The translations under genes and the position numbers were made by a program. A stretch of DNA of 64,000 nucleotides. Source: Aeromicrobium sp. PE09-221. Its GTDB lineage: Bacteria; Actinomycetota; Actinomycetes; Propionibacteriales; Nocardioidaceae. The notes beneath the pieces were generated by a model. It was not told the origin of the DNA. It worked only from the letters and a program-made list of their open reading frames with translations, and did no database searches. This document shows positions 54,485 through 62,544 of this stretch, piece by piece. The stretch lies in contig NZ_MIJB01000009.1 of NCBI RefSeq assembly GCF_002174305.1, positions 62,001 through 126,000 on the forward strand, given 5' to 3'. Each line of letters starts with the position of its first letter. Position 1 is the first letter of the stretch.

Positions 54485-55743
54485 CGGCACAGCTCGATCC
54501 AGTCGGCGGCGAAGCCTGGGTAGGTCTTCGCCGTGGTCTCGATGTCCGCCACCACGAGATCGGGGACGGCGAGTCCGAGCACCGCCGCGGCATGGGCCAT
54601 GCGGTGATCGTGGTAGGTGTCGAAGACGCCGCCGCGCAGGGGTCGCGGCACGATGTGCAGCCCGTCGGCGGTCTCGGTGACCTCGCCGCCGAGGCTGTTG
54701 ATCTCGGCGGCGAGTGCCGCGAGTCGGTCGGTCTCGTGTCCACGCAGGTGGGCGATTCCCCGCAGCGTCGATGGGTCGTTGGCCAGCGCCGCCAGTGCGG
54801 CGACCACCGGCGTCAGCTCGCCGACATCGTGGAGGTCCACGTCCACGCCCGCGAGTGCCGAGCCGCCCGAGAACACGAGGGCATCATCGTCGCGGCGGAC
54901 CGATCCTCCGAAGGCGGGCACGATCCACCGCCAGGCGTCACCGGCCTGATCGGTGTCCTCGGGCCACTGGCGGACACGCACCGTCCCACCGGTGACCAGC
55001 GCCGCGGCGACGAAAGGTCCGGCATTCGACAGATCCGGTTCGATCGTCACGTCCCGAGAGGCGATCGGGCCGGGGTGGACGACCCAGCTGGAGCCCTCGG
55101 CGTCGACCCGCACCCCGCGATGGCGTAACTGGGTGATGGTCATCTCGATATGAGGCTGTGACGGGAGGACGTCACCGGTGTGGCGGATCCGCAACCCATC
55201 GGGAAACCGCGCCCCGACGAGGAGCAGCGCCGAGACGAACTGGCTCGATGCCGATGCGTCGATCGCGATCTCGCCGCCTCGCGCATCAGGCCGCGGGTGG
55301 ACGGTGAAGGGGAGGCTGCCACGCCGGCCGTCGTCGACGTCCGCGCCGAGGGCCCGCACGCCGGCGATGGTCCCGGTCATCGGCCGCTCGCGCGCTCGAG
55401 GGTCTCCGTCGAAGGTCACTGCGGCGCGGCCGAGGGTCGCGATCGGCGGAACGAAACGCATGACGGTGCCGGCCAGGCCGCAGTCGATCTCGACCGGGGC
55501 CTCGCCGAACTCGATGGGACGGATGGTCCACTGCTCGGCGTGCCGCTCGATCCGAGCGCCCAGGGATTCCAATGCTGCGGCCATGAGATCGGTATCACGC
55601 GAGATGAGCGGTCGCTCGACACGCGACTCGTCCTCGCCGAGAGCGGCGAGGACGAGTACACGGTTGGTGAGTGACTTCGATCCCGGGATGGTGACCTCGG
55701 TATCGAGGGGCCGATTGCGAAGAGGAGCGGGCCAGTCGGTCAC
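54481..55743 (-). CDS. aroA: 3-phosphoshikimate 1-carboxyvinyltransferase (EPSP synthase)
   Basis: 420 residues with the two inverted EPSP synthase domains. IPGSKSLTNRVLVLAALG near the N-terminus binds shikimate-3-phosphate, GLAGTVMRFVPPIA is the PEP/glyphosate loop, and DGLHIVPRPLRGGVFDTYHDHRMAHA is C-terminal in adjoining blocks. It starts with GTG 55743, with GGAG 7 nt upstream. It is coupled to rsgA downstream and follows the DoxX gene by 3 nt, so DoxX-aroA-rsgA form one operon. Confidence 0.95.
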   Translation of the reverse strand: MTDWPAPLRNRPLDTEVTIPGSKSLTNRVLVLAALGEDESRVERPLISRDTDLMAAALESLGARIERHAEQWTIRPIEFGEAPVEIDCGLAGTVMRFVPPIATLGRAAVTFDGDPRARERPMTGTIAGVRALGADVDDGRRGSLPFTVHPRPDARGGEIAIDASASSQFVSALLLVGARFPDGLRIRHTGDVLPSQPHIEMTITQLRHRGVRVDAEGSSWVVHPGPIASRDVTIEPDLSNAGPFVAAALVTGGTVRVRQWPEDTDQAGDAWRWIVPAFGGSVRRDDDALVFSGGSALAGVDVDLHDVGELTPVVAALAALANDPSTLRGIAHLRGHETDRLAALAAEINSLGGEVTETADGLHIVPRPLRGGVFDTYHDHRMAHAAAVLGLAVPDLVVADIETTAKTYPGFAADWIELCR

Positions 55744-55746
55744 GCC

Positions 55747-56232
55747 TCAGCTCCGCAGGTCATCGACCTGGTCGGCGATCGCGTGGCCGGTGTCGACGAC
55801 CTTCTTCTTCGCGCGAGCACCGATCCAGCGCTTCTTGGGGTCGGGGTCCAGGGTCGACAGCAGCAGCCCGCCGGTCATCGAGACGTTCTTGGCGAAGTGG
55901 ATCGCCTGATTGCGGCGGGCATCCGGATCCGTCTCGTTCCAGAACTGGTGCCCGATCCCCGTGGTGGCGGGCATCGTCGCCGCCAGTGCCAGCGCGCTCG
56001 CCCGCGGGAAGCGCCCAGTGGCCAGGGCTAGCCCGGCGGCGACGTGGACAGCAGCGTTGAGCCGGACGAGGTTGGTGGCCGAGACGGGGGCCGAGGGCGC
56101 GACCGAACGCGCGGCGTCCGCGATCGGCTCGACCTTGGGAGCCATCGCGGAGGCGTTGCGGAGCGCCATCGTGCCGCCGTAGACGAACATGGTGGCAAGC
56201 ATGGGCCGGGCTACGGTGCGCAGAAGCGTCAT
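55747..56232 (-). CDS. DoxX family membrane protein
   Basis: 161 residues with about four hydrophobic segments (LATMFVYGGTMALRNA, VHVAAGLALATGRF, ALAATMPATTGIG, GGLLLSTLD). It is the DoxX-like protein commonly found upstream of aroA in actinobacteria. DoxX proteins have been linked to thiol or oxidative-stress handling in mycobacteria. It is first in an operon with aroA and rsgA. Confidence 0.88.
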   Translation of the reverse strand: MTLLRTVARPMLATMFVYGGTMALRNASAMAPKVEPIADAARSVAPSAPVSATNLVRLNAAVHVAAGLALATGRFPRASALALAATMPATTGIGHQFWNETDPDARRNQAIHFAKNVSMTGGLLLSTLDPDPKKRWIGARAKKKVVDTGHAIADQVDDLRS

Positions 56233-56304
56233 AGGTCATTCTTACCGCACCTGGCCGACTCCGGCATCTGCGACCTGAGCCGCCCAGCACTCGGTGGTCG
56301 CGGG

Positions 56305-57750
56305 TCACTCCGAGGTCGGACGACGCCCGTCGACATCCCCCGACGTGGGACCGTCGCCATCGCTGGGCCCGGTGGTCTCCTCGGGGATGGGCTCGGGGGA
56401 GGGAGTCTCCCCGCCGGGCCACGGACCGAAGGAGAAGGAGTGCCCCCGCGGTGACCCCGACGTATCGCTCGACCACACCTGAGCGCGGCCGCGGACCTCG
56501 TCGGCGACCACCGTCGCCGAGGCGCGAGCCGTCTCACCGGGACGCAGCGTCCGGGTGCAGGTCACGGCGTTCGAGGATGGGGCGCAGGAGAGGCCCGAAG
56601 CACCGGAGAACCTGAACTTCGTGTCGATATCGAAACGCACCGTGACCTGCCGTGCCCCCGGAGCGGCGGGCTCGCCGACCACCTGCAGGTTCATGCGTAC
56701 GAGGCGCTGTTCTCCGTCGGTGAGGCGGTCGGGATCTCCGAAGGCGAAACCGACGCCCATGGTTGCAGGGGGTGTGCTCGGTGACGGGGTGTCGGGCTCC
56801 TCGGCCGAGGGAGGGGGCGTGGCGGACGAAGGTTCGGGGGCGTCCTTCTGCTCCGGGGACGGCTCAGCCCTGGTGGCGTCGGGGGTCTCCGGTGTGGGTT
56901 CCTCGGCGGTCTCAGAGTCCGGTGCCGGTGAGGAGCTGGCATTCGGCACGGAGGGCAGGCCACCCCAGGCGGACGGGACACCGGACGGTCCCCATTGCGC
57001 GACCGCGAGCGCTCCCGCGCTCGTGGCAGCCAACAAGGTGGCGGCGGTGGCGATGAGGACCGCGGGCACCCATCGAGGGCGCGCCGGGGCAGCGCGGCGT
57101 GACGTGGGCTCGCGCAGATAGCGCCGCGCTGCGGGCCCGAGTGTCGCAGTGGCCAGCTCGTGAGCGTGTGCGAGGTCCTCGACGGCCCACCACAGACCGA
57201 GGCAGGTGGCGCACGCATCGGCATGGGCCGTCAGGTCGTCCAGATGCGTGCGGGCGTGCAAGGGGGCGGCGTCCTCGCGCTGGTGCGTCAGATAGGCCGT
57301 CCGCAGCGCGGTCTCCGCCGTGGTCCGCAGGGCGGGGATGTCCTTGACGCGGACCCCGGTCACGATGGCGGTCTCGGTAGCCGGAGCCCCCTCGACGATC
57401 GCGTGCCAGAGGACGGCACGATGGACCGGTGCCAGACTCCGCCAGGCACGCGATGTCGCGGAATCCGGAGCTGCCGCACCGTGGGCTTCCAGCGTGAGCC
57501 CCAGCAGCCAGGGTCGGATGGCCGCGCCCTCGGCCTCTCCGGTGAGCACACGGGAGAGGCCTTCAGCGAACACGGTGCCCACGAGCATCTCCGAGGGTCC
57601 CTCGTGGGTGAGGCAGAGGGCCAGATGCTCGACCGCGGGGCGATGGCGCTCGAAGAGGGTCGAATAGGCGGTGGCGTCCCCGGCGCGGGCAGCATCGACC
57701 AACGCCTCATCACTGCGCTGCGAAGTGCGCTGGGCGTCGTCGGCTCTCAT
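56305..57750 (-). CDS. Sigma-like/zinc-finger/membrane fusion with extracytoplasmic domain
   Basis: 481 residues. Residues 14-70 look like ECF sigma region 2 (DEALVDAARAGDATAYSTLF), and 105-155 like region 4. An anti-sigma-type zinc motif HxxxCxxC follows (His176, Cys180, Cys183). One membrane helix lies at about 227-250, then a long Ser/Pro/Glu/Asp-rich linker (about 265-330), a beta-rich domain with two Cys (SGLSCAPSSNAVTC) and another acidic/proline tail. Region 4 seems degenerate. This suggests a membrane-tethered sigma/anti-sigma fusion that senses outside signals. Function is unproven. Confidence 0.65.
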   Translation of the reverse strand: MRADDAQRTSQRSDEALVDAARAGDATAYSTLFERHRPAVEHLALCLTHEGPSEMLVGTVFAEGLSRVLTGEAEGAAIRPWLLGLTLEAHGAAAPDSATSRAWRSLAPVHRAVLWHAIVEGAPATETAIVTGVRVKDIPALRTTAETALRTAYLTHQREDAAPLHARTHLDDLTAHADACATCLGLWWAVEDLAHAHELATATLGPAARRYLREPTSRRAAPARPRWVPAVLIATAATLLAATSAGALAVAQWGPSGVPSAWGGLPSVPNASSSPAPDSETAEEPTPETPDATRAEPSPEQKDAPEPSSATPPPSAEEPDTPSPSTPPATMGVGFAFGDPDRLTDGEQRLVRMNLQVVGEPAAPGARQVTVRFDIDTKFRFSGASGLSCAPSSNAVTCTRTLRPGETARASATVVADEVRGRAQVWSSDTSGSPRGHSFSFGPWPGGETPSPEPIPEETTGPSDGDGPTSGDVDGRRPTSE

Positions 57751-57848
57751 CCTGTCCCCGGGGTCGGCGGCCTCGTCTGCCTCTCATCCTAGGCAGGGAG
57801 TCCATATCCGCCAGACGACTCGCTGGACTGGGCTGGCACTATGACGAC

Positions 57849-58559
57849 ATGTGCGGTCGATACGCGACGTCACGTACATCGTCACAGCTGGAACGGGACT
57901 TCCAGGCGAGGCTGGGCGACCTGTACGTCGAGACCGAGGCGGACTACAACGCCGCGCCCACCAAGGCTGAGCCCCTCATCGTCGGCCGCCGGGACGAGGC
58001 GGGGTCATGGCGGGAGGTCGTGACGGCGCGGTGGGGGTTGATCCCCTCCTGGTCGAAGGATCCCTCGATCGGAAACAAGCTCATCAACGCCCGCTCCGAG
58101 ACGGTCGCCGAGAAGCCCTCCTTCCGCCGAGCCTTCGCCGCTCGTCGCGCTCTCGTTCCCGCCGACGGTTTCTACGAGTGGTACCAGCCCCAGCCCGGCG
58201 CCGACGGTGCCACGCCGCGCAAGCAGCCCTTCTATCTGACCGGACGCGAGGGAGCCGGGCTCGCGCTCGCCGGGATCTACGAGTTCTGGAAGGATCCCGA
58301 GGGCACCTGGGTGCTCAGCTACAGCATCCTCACCACCTCGGCGGAAGGCGATGACGGGCGCCTGCACGACCGCGCCCCGCTACTGGTCCCTTCGGAGCTC
58401 GGTGATGCCTGGCTGGATCGCGATGTGCCCGGCTCCGGACTGCTGCCGGATCTCGTACCCGCCACGCCGGGAGTGCTCGATGCCTGGCCGGTCTCGCTCG
58501 CCGTCAACAACGTGCGCAACAACGTTCCGGAGTTGGTGGAGCCGGTCGCGGCGCAATAG
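57849..58559 (+). CDS. SOS-response-associated peptidase (SRAP, YedK/HMCES-like)
   Basis: 236 residues beginning MCGRYATS; Cys2 is the catalytic residue after Met removal. Further SRAP landmarks are NAAPTKAEPLIV, ARWGLIPSW, INARSETVAEKPSFR, CxxPADGFYEWY-like ALVPADGFYEWY, and LHDRAPLLVP. SRAP proteins form a stable DNA-protein crosslink with abasic sites in single-stranded DNA. The gene is near aroA/sigH in mycobacteria too. No LexA box is visible upstream. Confidence 0.93.
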   Translation: MCGRYATSRTSSQLERDFQARLGDLYVETEADYNAAPTKAEPLIVGRRDEAGSWREVVTARWGLIPSWSKDPSIGNKLINARSETVAEKPSFRRAFAARRALVPADGFYEWYQPQPGADGATPRKQPFYLTGREGAGLALAGIYEFWKDPEGTWVLSYSILTTSAEGDDGRLHDRAPLLVPSELGDAWLDRDVPGSGLLPDLVPATPGVLDAWPVSLAVNNVRNNVPELVEPVAAQ

Positions 58560-58595
58560 CGGTCCCGTCGGACGCACCGGATTCTCGCGACCCCC

Positions 58596-58621
58596 GGAAT
58601 AGTTCGCCGGCCCCTCGCGTT
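58596..58621 (+). promoter_or_regulatory. SigR-dependent promoter of the sigR-rsrA operon
   Basis: GGAAT (58596-58600), exactly 18 nt, then GTT (58619-58621) is a perfect SigR/SigH consensus. It lies just before the sigR SD, showing positive autoregulation under thiol-oxidative or heat stress. Confidence 0.85.
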
Positions 58622-58643
58622 GTCACGGCTGAGGAGGTAGTCG

Positions 58644-59300
58644 ATGCTCGCGTGTCCTGAGAGGCCGATCCCCGTAGACTTCGAGGAGATGGCCACCGAC
58701 GACGTCGTACTCAACGAGGAAACCCCCGAACAGCGCCAAGCGCGGTTCGAGGCCGATGCTCTGCCGTTCCTGGATCAGCTGTACTCGGCGGCGCTGCGCA
58801 TGACGCGCAATCCCGCCGATGCCGAGGACATCGTCCAGGAGACCTATGCCAAGGCGTTCAGCTCTTTCCAGCAGTTCAAGCCCGGCACCAATCTCAAGGC
58901 CTGGCTGTACCGAATCCTGACCAATACCTACATCAACTCGTACCGCAAGAAGCAGCGCCAGCCGCAGCAGGTCACCGAGGAGATCGAGGACTGGCAGGTG
59001 GCCGCCGCGGAGGCGCACACGTCCAGTGGATTGAAGTCCGCCGAGATGGAGGCCCTCGAGCGGATGCCCGACAGCGACGTCAAGGAGGCGCTCCAGGCCC
59101 TGCCGGAGGACTTCCGCTATGCCGTCTATCTCGCCGATGTGGAGGGCTTTCCTTACAAGGAGATCGCCGAGATCATGGACACGCCGATCGGCACCGTGAT
59201 GTCGCGCCTGCACCGTGGCCGCCGCCAGCTGCGCGAGATGCTGACCGACTACGCCCGGGCCCGTGGCATGGCCGTCGCGAGGGTGGGTGACGACGCATGA
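58644..59300 (+). CDS. sigR: ECF sigma factor SigR (SigH family)
   Basis: 218 residues from ATG 58644. Region 2 is [20 protein letters not shown] and [20 protein letters not shown]; region 4 is [20 protein letters not shown] then [10 protein letters not shown]. It controls the disulfide-stress regulon and is held inactive by RsrA. Two starts are possible: 58644 has AGGAGG 6 nt upstream, while ATG 58689 gives a 203-residue form with GAGGAG directly abutting it. The stop overlaps rsrA (ATGA). Confidence 0.95.
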   Translation: MLACPERPIPVDFEEMATDDVVLNEETPEQRQARFEADALPFLDQLYSAALRMTRNPADAEDIVQETYAKAFSSFQQFKPGTNLKAWLYRILTNTYINSYRKKQRQPQQVTEEIEDWQVAAAEAHTSSGLKSAEMEALERMPDSDVKEALQALPEDFRYAVYLADVEGFPYKEIAEIMDTPIGTVMSRLHRGRRQLREMLTDYARARGMAVARVGDDA

Positions 59301-59584
59301 GCGAGGGGATGACGGACGGTCGCGAGTGCGACGGACCCGACTGCAATGAGGCCCTGCAGAAGCTCTACCTGTTCATCGACCACGAGCTCGAGGACGCCAG
59401 CTGCGAGCAGATCCAGGCGCATATCGACAACTGCCGCGCGTGCCTCACCGAGTACGAGCTCGACATCCTCGTCAAGGCCCTGCTCTCGCGCTCGTGCAGC
59501 GAGACCGCGCCGCCGCCCCTGCGCGAGCGCGTCCTGCTGTCGATCCGCACCGTGCAGGTGGAGGTCCGTGAGCAGCGGGACTGA
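59297..59584 (+). CDS. rsrA: Redox-sensing anti-sigma factor RsrA
   Basis: 95 residues of the zinc-binding anti-sigma (ZAS) family. The zinc/redox motif is HIDNCRACL (HxxxCxxC), with additional Cys upstream ([17 protein letters not shown]). Oxidation forms a disulfide, expels zinc and frees SigR. Translationally coupled to sigR. A strong hairpin follows 36 nt after the stop. Confidence 0.94.
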   Translation: MSEGMTDGRECDGPDCNEALQKLYLFIDHELEDASCEQIQAHIDNCRACLTEYELDILVKALLSRSCSETAPPPLRERVLLSIRTVQVEVREQRD

Positions 59585-59620
59585 AGTCCTCGACGGCGCG
59601 TTCGCAGATCAGCCCCTATG

Positions 59621-59651
59621 ACAAGAGCCCCACCGGCGGTGGGGCTCTTGT
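59621..59651. terminator. Bidirectional terminator between rsrA and bL37
   Basis: Perfect 14-bp stem (59621-59634 with 59638-59651) and a 3-nt GGC loop. ACAAGAG at the outer left gives a short T-rich run in the minus direction. It separates convergent operons. Confidence 0.9.
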
Positions 59652-59666
59652 GATGTCAGTGACGAC

Positions 59667-59741
59667 TCACGCGTTGGGGCGCTTGCCGTGGTTCGCGTTC
59701 TTCTTGCGACGCGCGCGGCGCTTGCGGCCGGTCTTACCCAT
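59667..59741 (-). CDS. 50S ribosomal protein bL37
   Basis: A 24-residue, very basic protein (MGKTGRKRRARRKKNANHGK, then RPNA). The sequence matches the actinobacteria-specific small ribosomal protein bL37, which binds 23S rRNA. ATG 59741 has AGGAGG 5 nt upstream. The gene next to sigR-rsrA is a conserved position. It is easily missed because of length. Confidence 0.93.
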   Translation of the reverse strand: MGKTGRKRRARRKKNANHGKRPNA

Positions 59742-59772
59742 GAGGTCCTCCTGATCTCGACACTTCGGCGTC

Positions 59773-60138
59773 CTAGTGTCCCACATCGGGGATACGGGCG
59801 GCGAATCGCTCCCGGTCCACGACGATGCGCCGGATCTCGCCGGCAGCCACGAGTGTGCCGTGCTCGTCATGGGCGGCGACGTGGAAGCGATGGAGCCGTC
59901 CGTCCTGGTGCGCCAGGGAGGCGGTCGCGGTGATCGTCGCTCCGACCGCGCTCGGAGCACGATGATCGACCTCGATCCGTGTGCCGACACTCGTCTGCCG
60001 GTCGCCGAGGTCGAGCACGGCGCAGGCCGCCTCCTCCAGCCAGGCGATCACGACGGGAGTCCCGAGGACCTCCAAGTCCCCGCTGCCCACGGCGCGGGCG
60101 GTGTGCTCGGCGGTCACGACATGGGTCACGGTGGCCAT
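59773..60138 (-). CDS. Hotdog-fold thioesterase (FlK-like)
   Basis: 121 residues of the hotdog fold. VTAEHTARAVGSGDLEVLGTPVVIAWLEEAA holds, in adjoining blocks, the conserved central-helix Glu, and TSVGTRIEVDHRAPSAVGAT the typical strands. It resembles fluoroacetyl-CoA thioesterase FlK-type proteins, which hydrolyse small acyl-CoA esters. It lies 31 nt upstream of bL37 on the same strand. Confidence 0.82.
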   Translation of the reverse strand: MATVTHVVTAEHTARAVGSGDLEVLGTPVVIAWLEEAACAVLDLGDRQTSVGTRIEVDHRAPSAVGATITATASLAHQDGRLHRFHVAAHDEHGTLVAAGEIRRIVVDRERFAARIPDVGH

Positions 60139-60280
60139 GAGACGACCCTATCCGCTACCGGCCCGAAGGGCGTCGGCCGCGGAGGGTGGGGGCACTCCAG
60201 GCCTGCCACAGGACGGCCCAGTAGCCGCCGAAACCCGGGGAACCTCACCGGTCTCAGCCGATGAGCGGCGGGGCGGCCGA

Positions 60281-60781
60281 TCAGGGTGCCGTGATCTCGC
60301 GCACGAAGGCCAGGAGCGTGATGTCGGGGGCGTCCGGTGGCGACCAGTCGCGCTCGGGCACACGACGAAAGCCTGTCGACTCGTAGAGCCGGTGGGCTTT
60401 CGTCTGCGTCGGCCTCGAACAGAGCCACATCCGTGACAGCCCGAGCGCAGCAGCCTCGTCGAGGCAGTGGCCGACCAGGGCGCGGGCGGCTCCGTGACCG
60501 CGGTGAGCCGGGTCGACCGCGAGGGCGCGGAACTCGCCCTCGTCGTCGCTCGTCGCCAGCTCTCGATGCGGTGACCCCGGAGGGCACCAGGTGACCGATC
60601 CGATGACGGCGCCGTCGAGCACGGCGACGATGACATCGTCGGCGCGCTCAGCCGCATCGCCCAGCCAATTGCCGTAGTCGTCGCCGGTGGCGAGATGTCC
60701 GTCCGCCATGTAGCCGTCGATCACCACCCGTCCTGTTGCGGCGAGCTCGTCGCCGGACGGACGGCGGATCTCGAGCGTCAT
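60281..60781 (-). CDS. GNAT-family N-acetyltransferase
   Basis: 166 residues with the acetyl-CoA site FRALAVDPAHRGHGAARALVGHC (R/Q-x-x-G-x-G/A) near residue 90 and a C-terminal YESTGFRRVPERD. The acceptor is unknown. It begins 14 nt after the IlvG-like gene on the same strand, so the two are probably co-transcribed. Confidence 0.88.
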   Translation of the reverse strand: MTLEIRRPSGDELAATGRVVIDGYMADGHLATGDDYGNWLGDAAERADDVIVAVLDGAVIGSVTWCPPGSPHRELATSDDEGEFRALAVDPAHRGHGAARALVGHCLDEAAALGLSRMWLCSRPTQTKAHRLYESTGFRRVPERDWSPPDAPDITLLAFVREITAP

Positions 60782-60795
60782 GCTGCTGCCCCGGT

Positions 60796-62463
60796 TCAGA
60801 CGCCCATGGTGGCACGGGGGTATTGCGCGTTCACATCGGTCATGACATTGACGAGATAGGGCACGCCCGAGGCGAAGGCCCGGTCGATGGCCGGACCGAT
60901 CTCGCGGGGGTCGGTCACCATCTCCCCGCCGCCGCCGAGGGCCGTGACCACCTGGTCGTAGCGTGTGGCGGGCGCCAGGTCGGCGGCGACGTCATAGCCG
61001 TAGAGCATCTGCATCGGGGCCTTCTCCAGTCCCCAGGCCGAGTTGTTGCCGACGATCATGACCACCGGGAGCTTGTGCCGTACGAGCGTGTCCACGTCGA
61101 TAAGCGACATGCCGGCCGCACCATCACCGAGCAGCAGGACGATCTGACTGCTCGGACGCGCGATCCGCGCCGCCATCGCGGCGCCGAGTCCCGCCCCGAG
61201 ACATCCGTACGGTCCCGGATCCAGCCAGCCGCCGGGACGGCTCGGCTCGACGAACTTGCCGGCGAAGGAGACGAAGTCGCCGCCGTCGCCGATCACCACG
61301 GCATCGTCATCGAGACGGGGGAGCAGTTCCCCGTAAATGCGGGCCGGGTGGATCGGATCGGCCTCGGCGCCCAGCAGCGCCTTGTCGCGCTCGACCGCAC
61401 CGGCGACCGTCTGCTGAAGCCGCTCGGTCCACGTGCTCCAGTCAGGGCGACGTGGCTGCGTCTGCAGGGCCCCGAGCAGCGTGTCGAAGAGCGTGCTGAG
61501 GTCGCCGGCGGCCGAGGCCCCCAGCTCGGCGTGTGAGGACAGCTGGTCGGGGGAGTCCGCCAGATGCACGGTGGTCGCGACCGGGGCACCGTCCTTGCCC
61601 CCGAAGCGCCCGAACCCCAGCCGGAAGTCCAGGGGCGTGCCGGCTACGATCGCGAGATCACAGCTCCCGAGGGCGTGCGAGCGCGCCTTGGTGACGAGCA
61701 GCGGATGCCCGCCGGGGACGACGCCGCGCCCCATGCCATTGGCAATGACCGGGATACCCGAGTCCTCCACGAATCGCCGCGCGGCTTCATCGGCGTGATC
61801 GGACCAGACATCCGAACCGAGGACCAGCACCGGGCGTTCAGCCTGCGCGAGCAGGGCCGCCACTCGGGCGATGTCATCGGGATCGATGTCGACCTGGGTG
61901 GCCTCGCCGGTGGTGGTGTGCTCGACAGGTCCGTTGGCGAAGAAGACGTCCATCGGGATATCGACGAAGGCCGGCCCGCGATGCGAGGAGCGCGCGGCGG
62001 TGAACGCCTCGTCGACCGCGGGGGCGATCTCGGCGACCGAGCCTGCCGTGCGGGCGGACTTGGTAATGGACTCTAGGATCGGCGGGTGGTCCAGCTCTTG
62101 GAGCGTGCCGCTGCCCCAGGTGGCCGCGGGCGCACGACCGCCGACGACGACCACCGGCGCGCCGGAGAAGTGCGCCTGGGCGATAGGGCTCACCCCATTG
62201 GTGACACCGGGGCCAGCAGTGAGCACGGCGAGCCCGGGGGTGCGGGTGAGTTTGCCGATCGCCTCGGCGGCGAACACGGCCGAGGGCTCGTGCCGGACAT
62301 CGATGATCGGCATCGGATCGTCGGTCTTCACGGCGGCGTCGTACATCGGGAAGACGTGGGCGCCGGACAGGGTGAACATGGTGGTCACGCCGTGGGCCCG
62401 CGCCACGTCCAGGGCGTGATGTCCACCGTGGGGCCCGGACGGCTCGGGCATCTCGGCGCTCAT
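60796..62463 (-). CDS. ilvG: ThDP-dependent enzyme, acetolactate synthase IlvG-like
   Basis: 555 residues with all three ThDP-enzyme domains. FTLSGAHVFPMYDAAV and the catalytic Glu in DVRHEPSAVFAAE are N-terminal. The ThDP/Mg motif is GDGAAGMSLIDVDTLVRHKL ending at GNN near residue 470. It is close to mycobacterial IlvG, whose acetolactate synthase activity is doubtful, and no small subunit (ilvN) is adjacent. A 2-hydroxyacyl-CoA lyase-like or other carboligase role is possible. Confidence 0.87.
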   Translation of the reverse strand: MSAEMPEPSGPHGGHHALDVARAHGVTTMFTLSGAHVFPMYDAAVKTDDPMPIIDVRHEPSAVFAAEAIGKLTRTPGLAVLTAGPGVTNGVSPIAQAHFSGAPVVVVGGRAPAATWGSGTLQELDHPPILESITKSARTAGSVAEIAPAVDEAFTAARSSHRGPAFVDIPMDVFFANGPVEHTTTGEATQVDIDPDDIARVAALLAQAERPVLVLGSDVWSDHADEAARRFVEDSGIPVIANGMGRGVVPGGHPLLVTKARSHALGSCDLAIVAGTPLDFRLGFGRFGGKDGAPVATTVHLADSPDQLSSHAELGASAAGDLSTLFDTLLGALQTQPRRPDWSTWTERLQQTVAGAVERDKALLGAEADPIHPARIYGELLPRLDDDAVVIGDGGDFVSFAGKFVEPSRPGGWLDPGPYGCLGAGLGAAMAARIARPSSQIVLLLGDGAAGMSLIDVDTLVRHKLPVVMIVGNNSAWGLEKAPMQMLYGYDVAADLAPATRYDQVVTALGGGGEMVTDPREIGPAIDRAFASGVPYLVNVMTDVNAQYPRATMGV

Positions 62464-62544
62464 ACCCCACCGCCGGTTCTACGCTCGCTTTGCTCACTCA
62501 TGTGACCTAGGTTACTGGCCGGTCAGGCGCAGTAGGCTGGCGAC

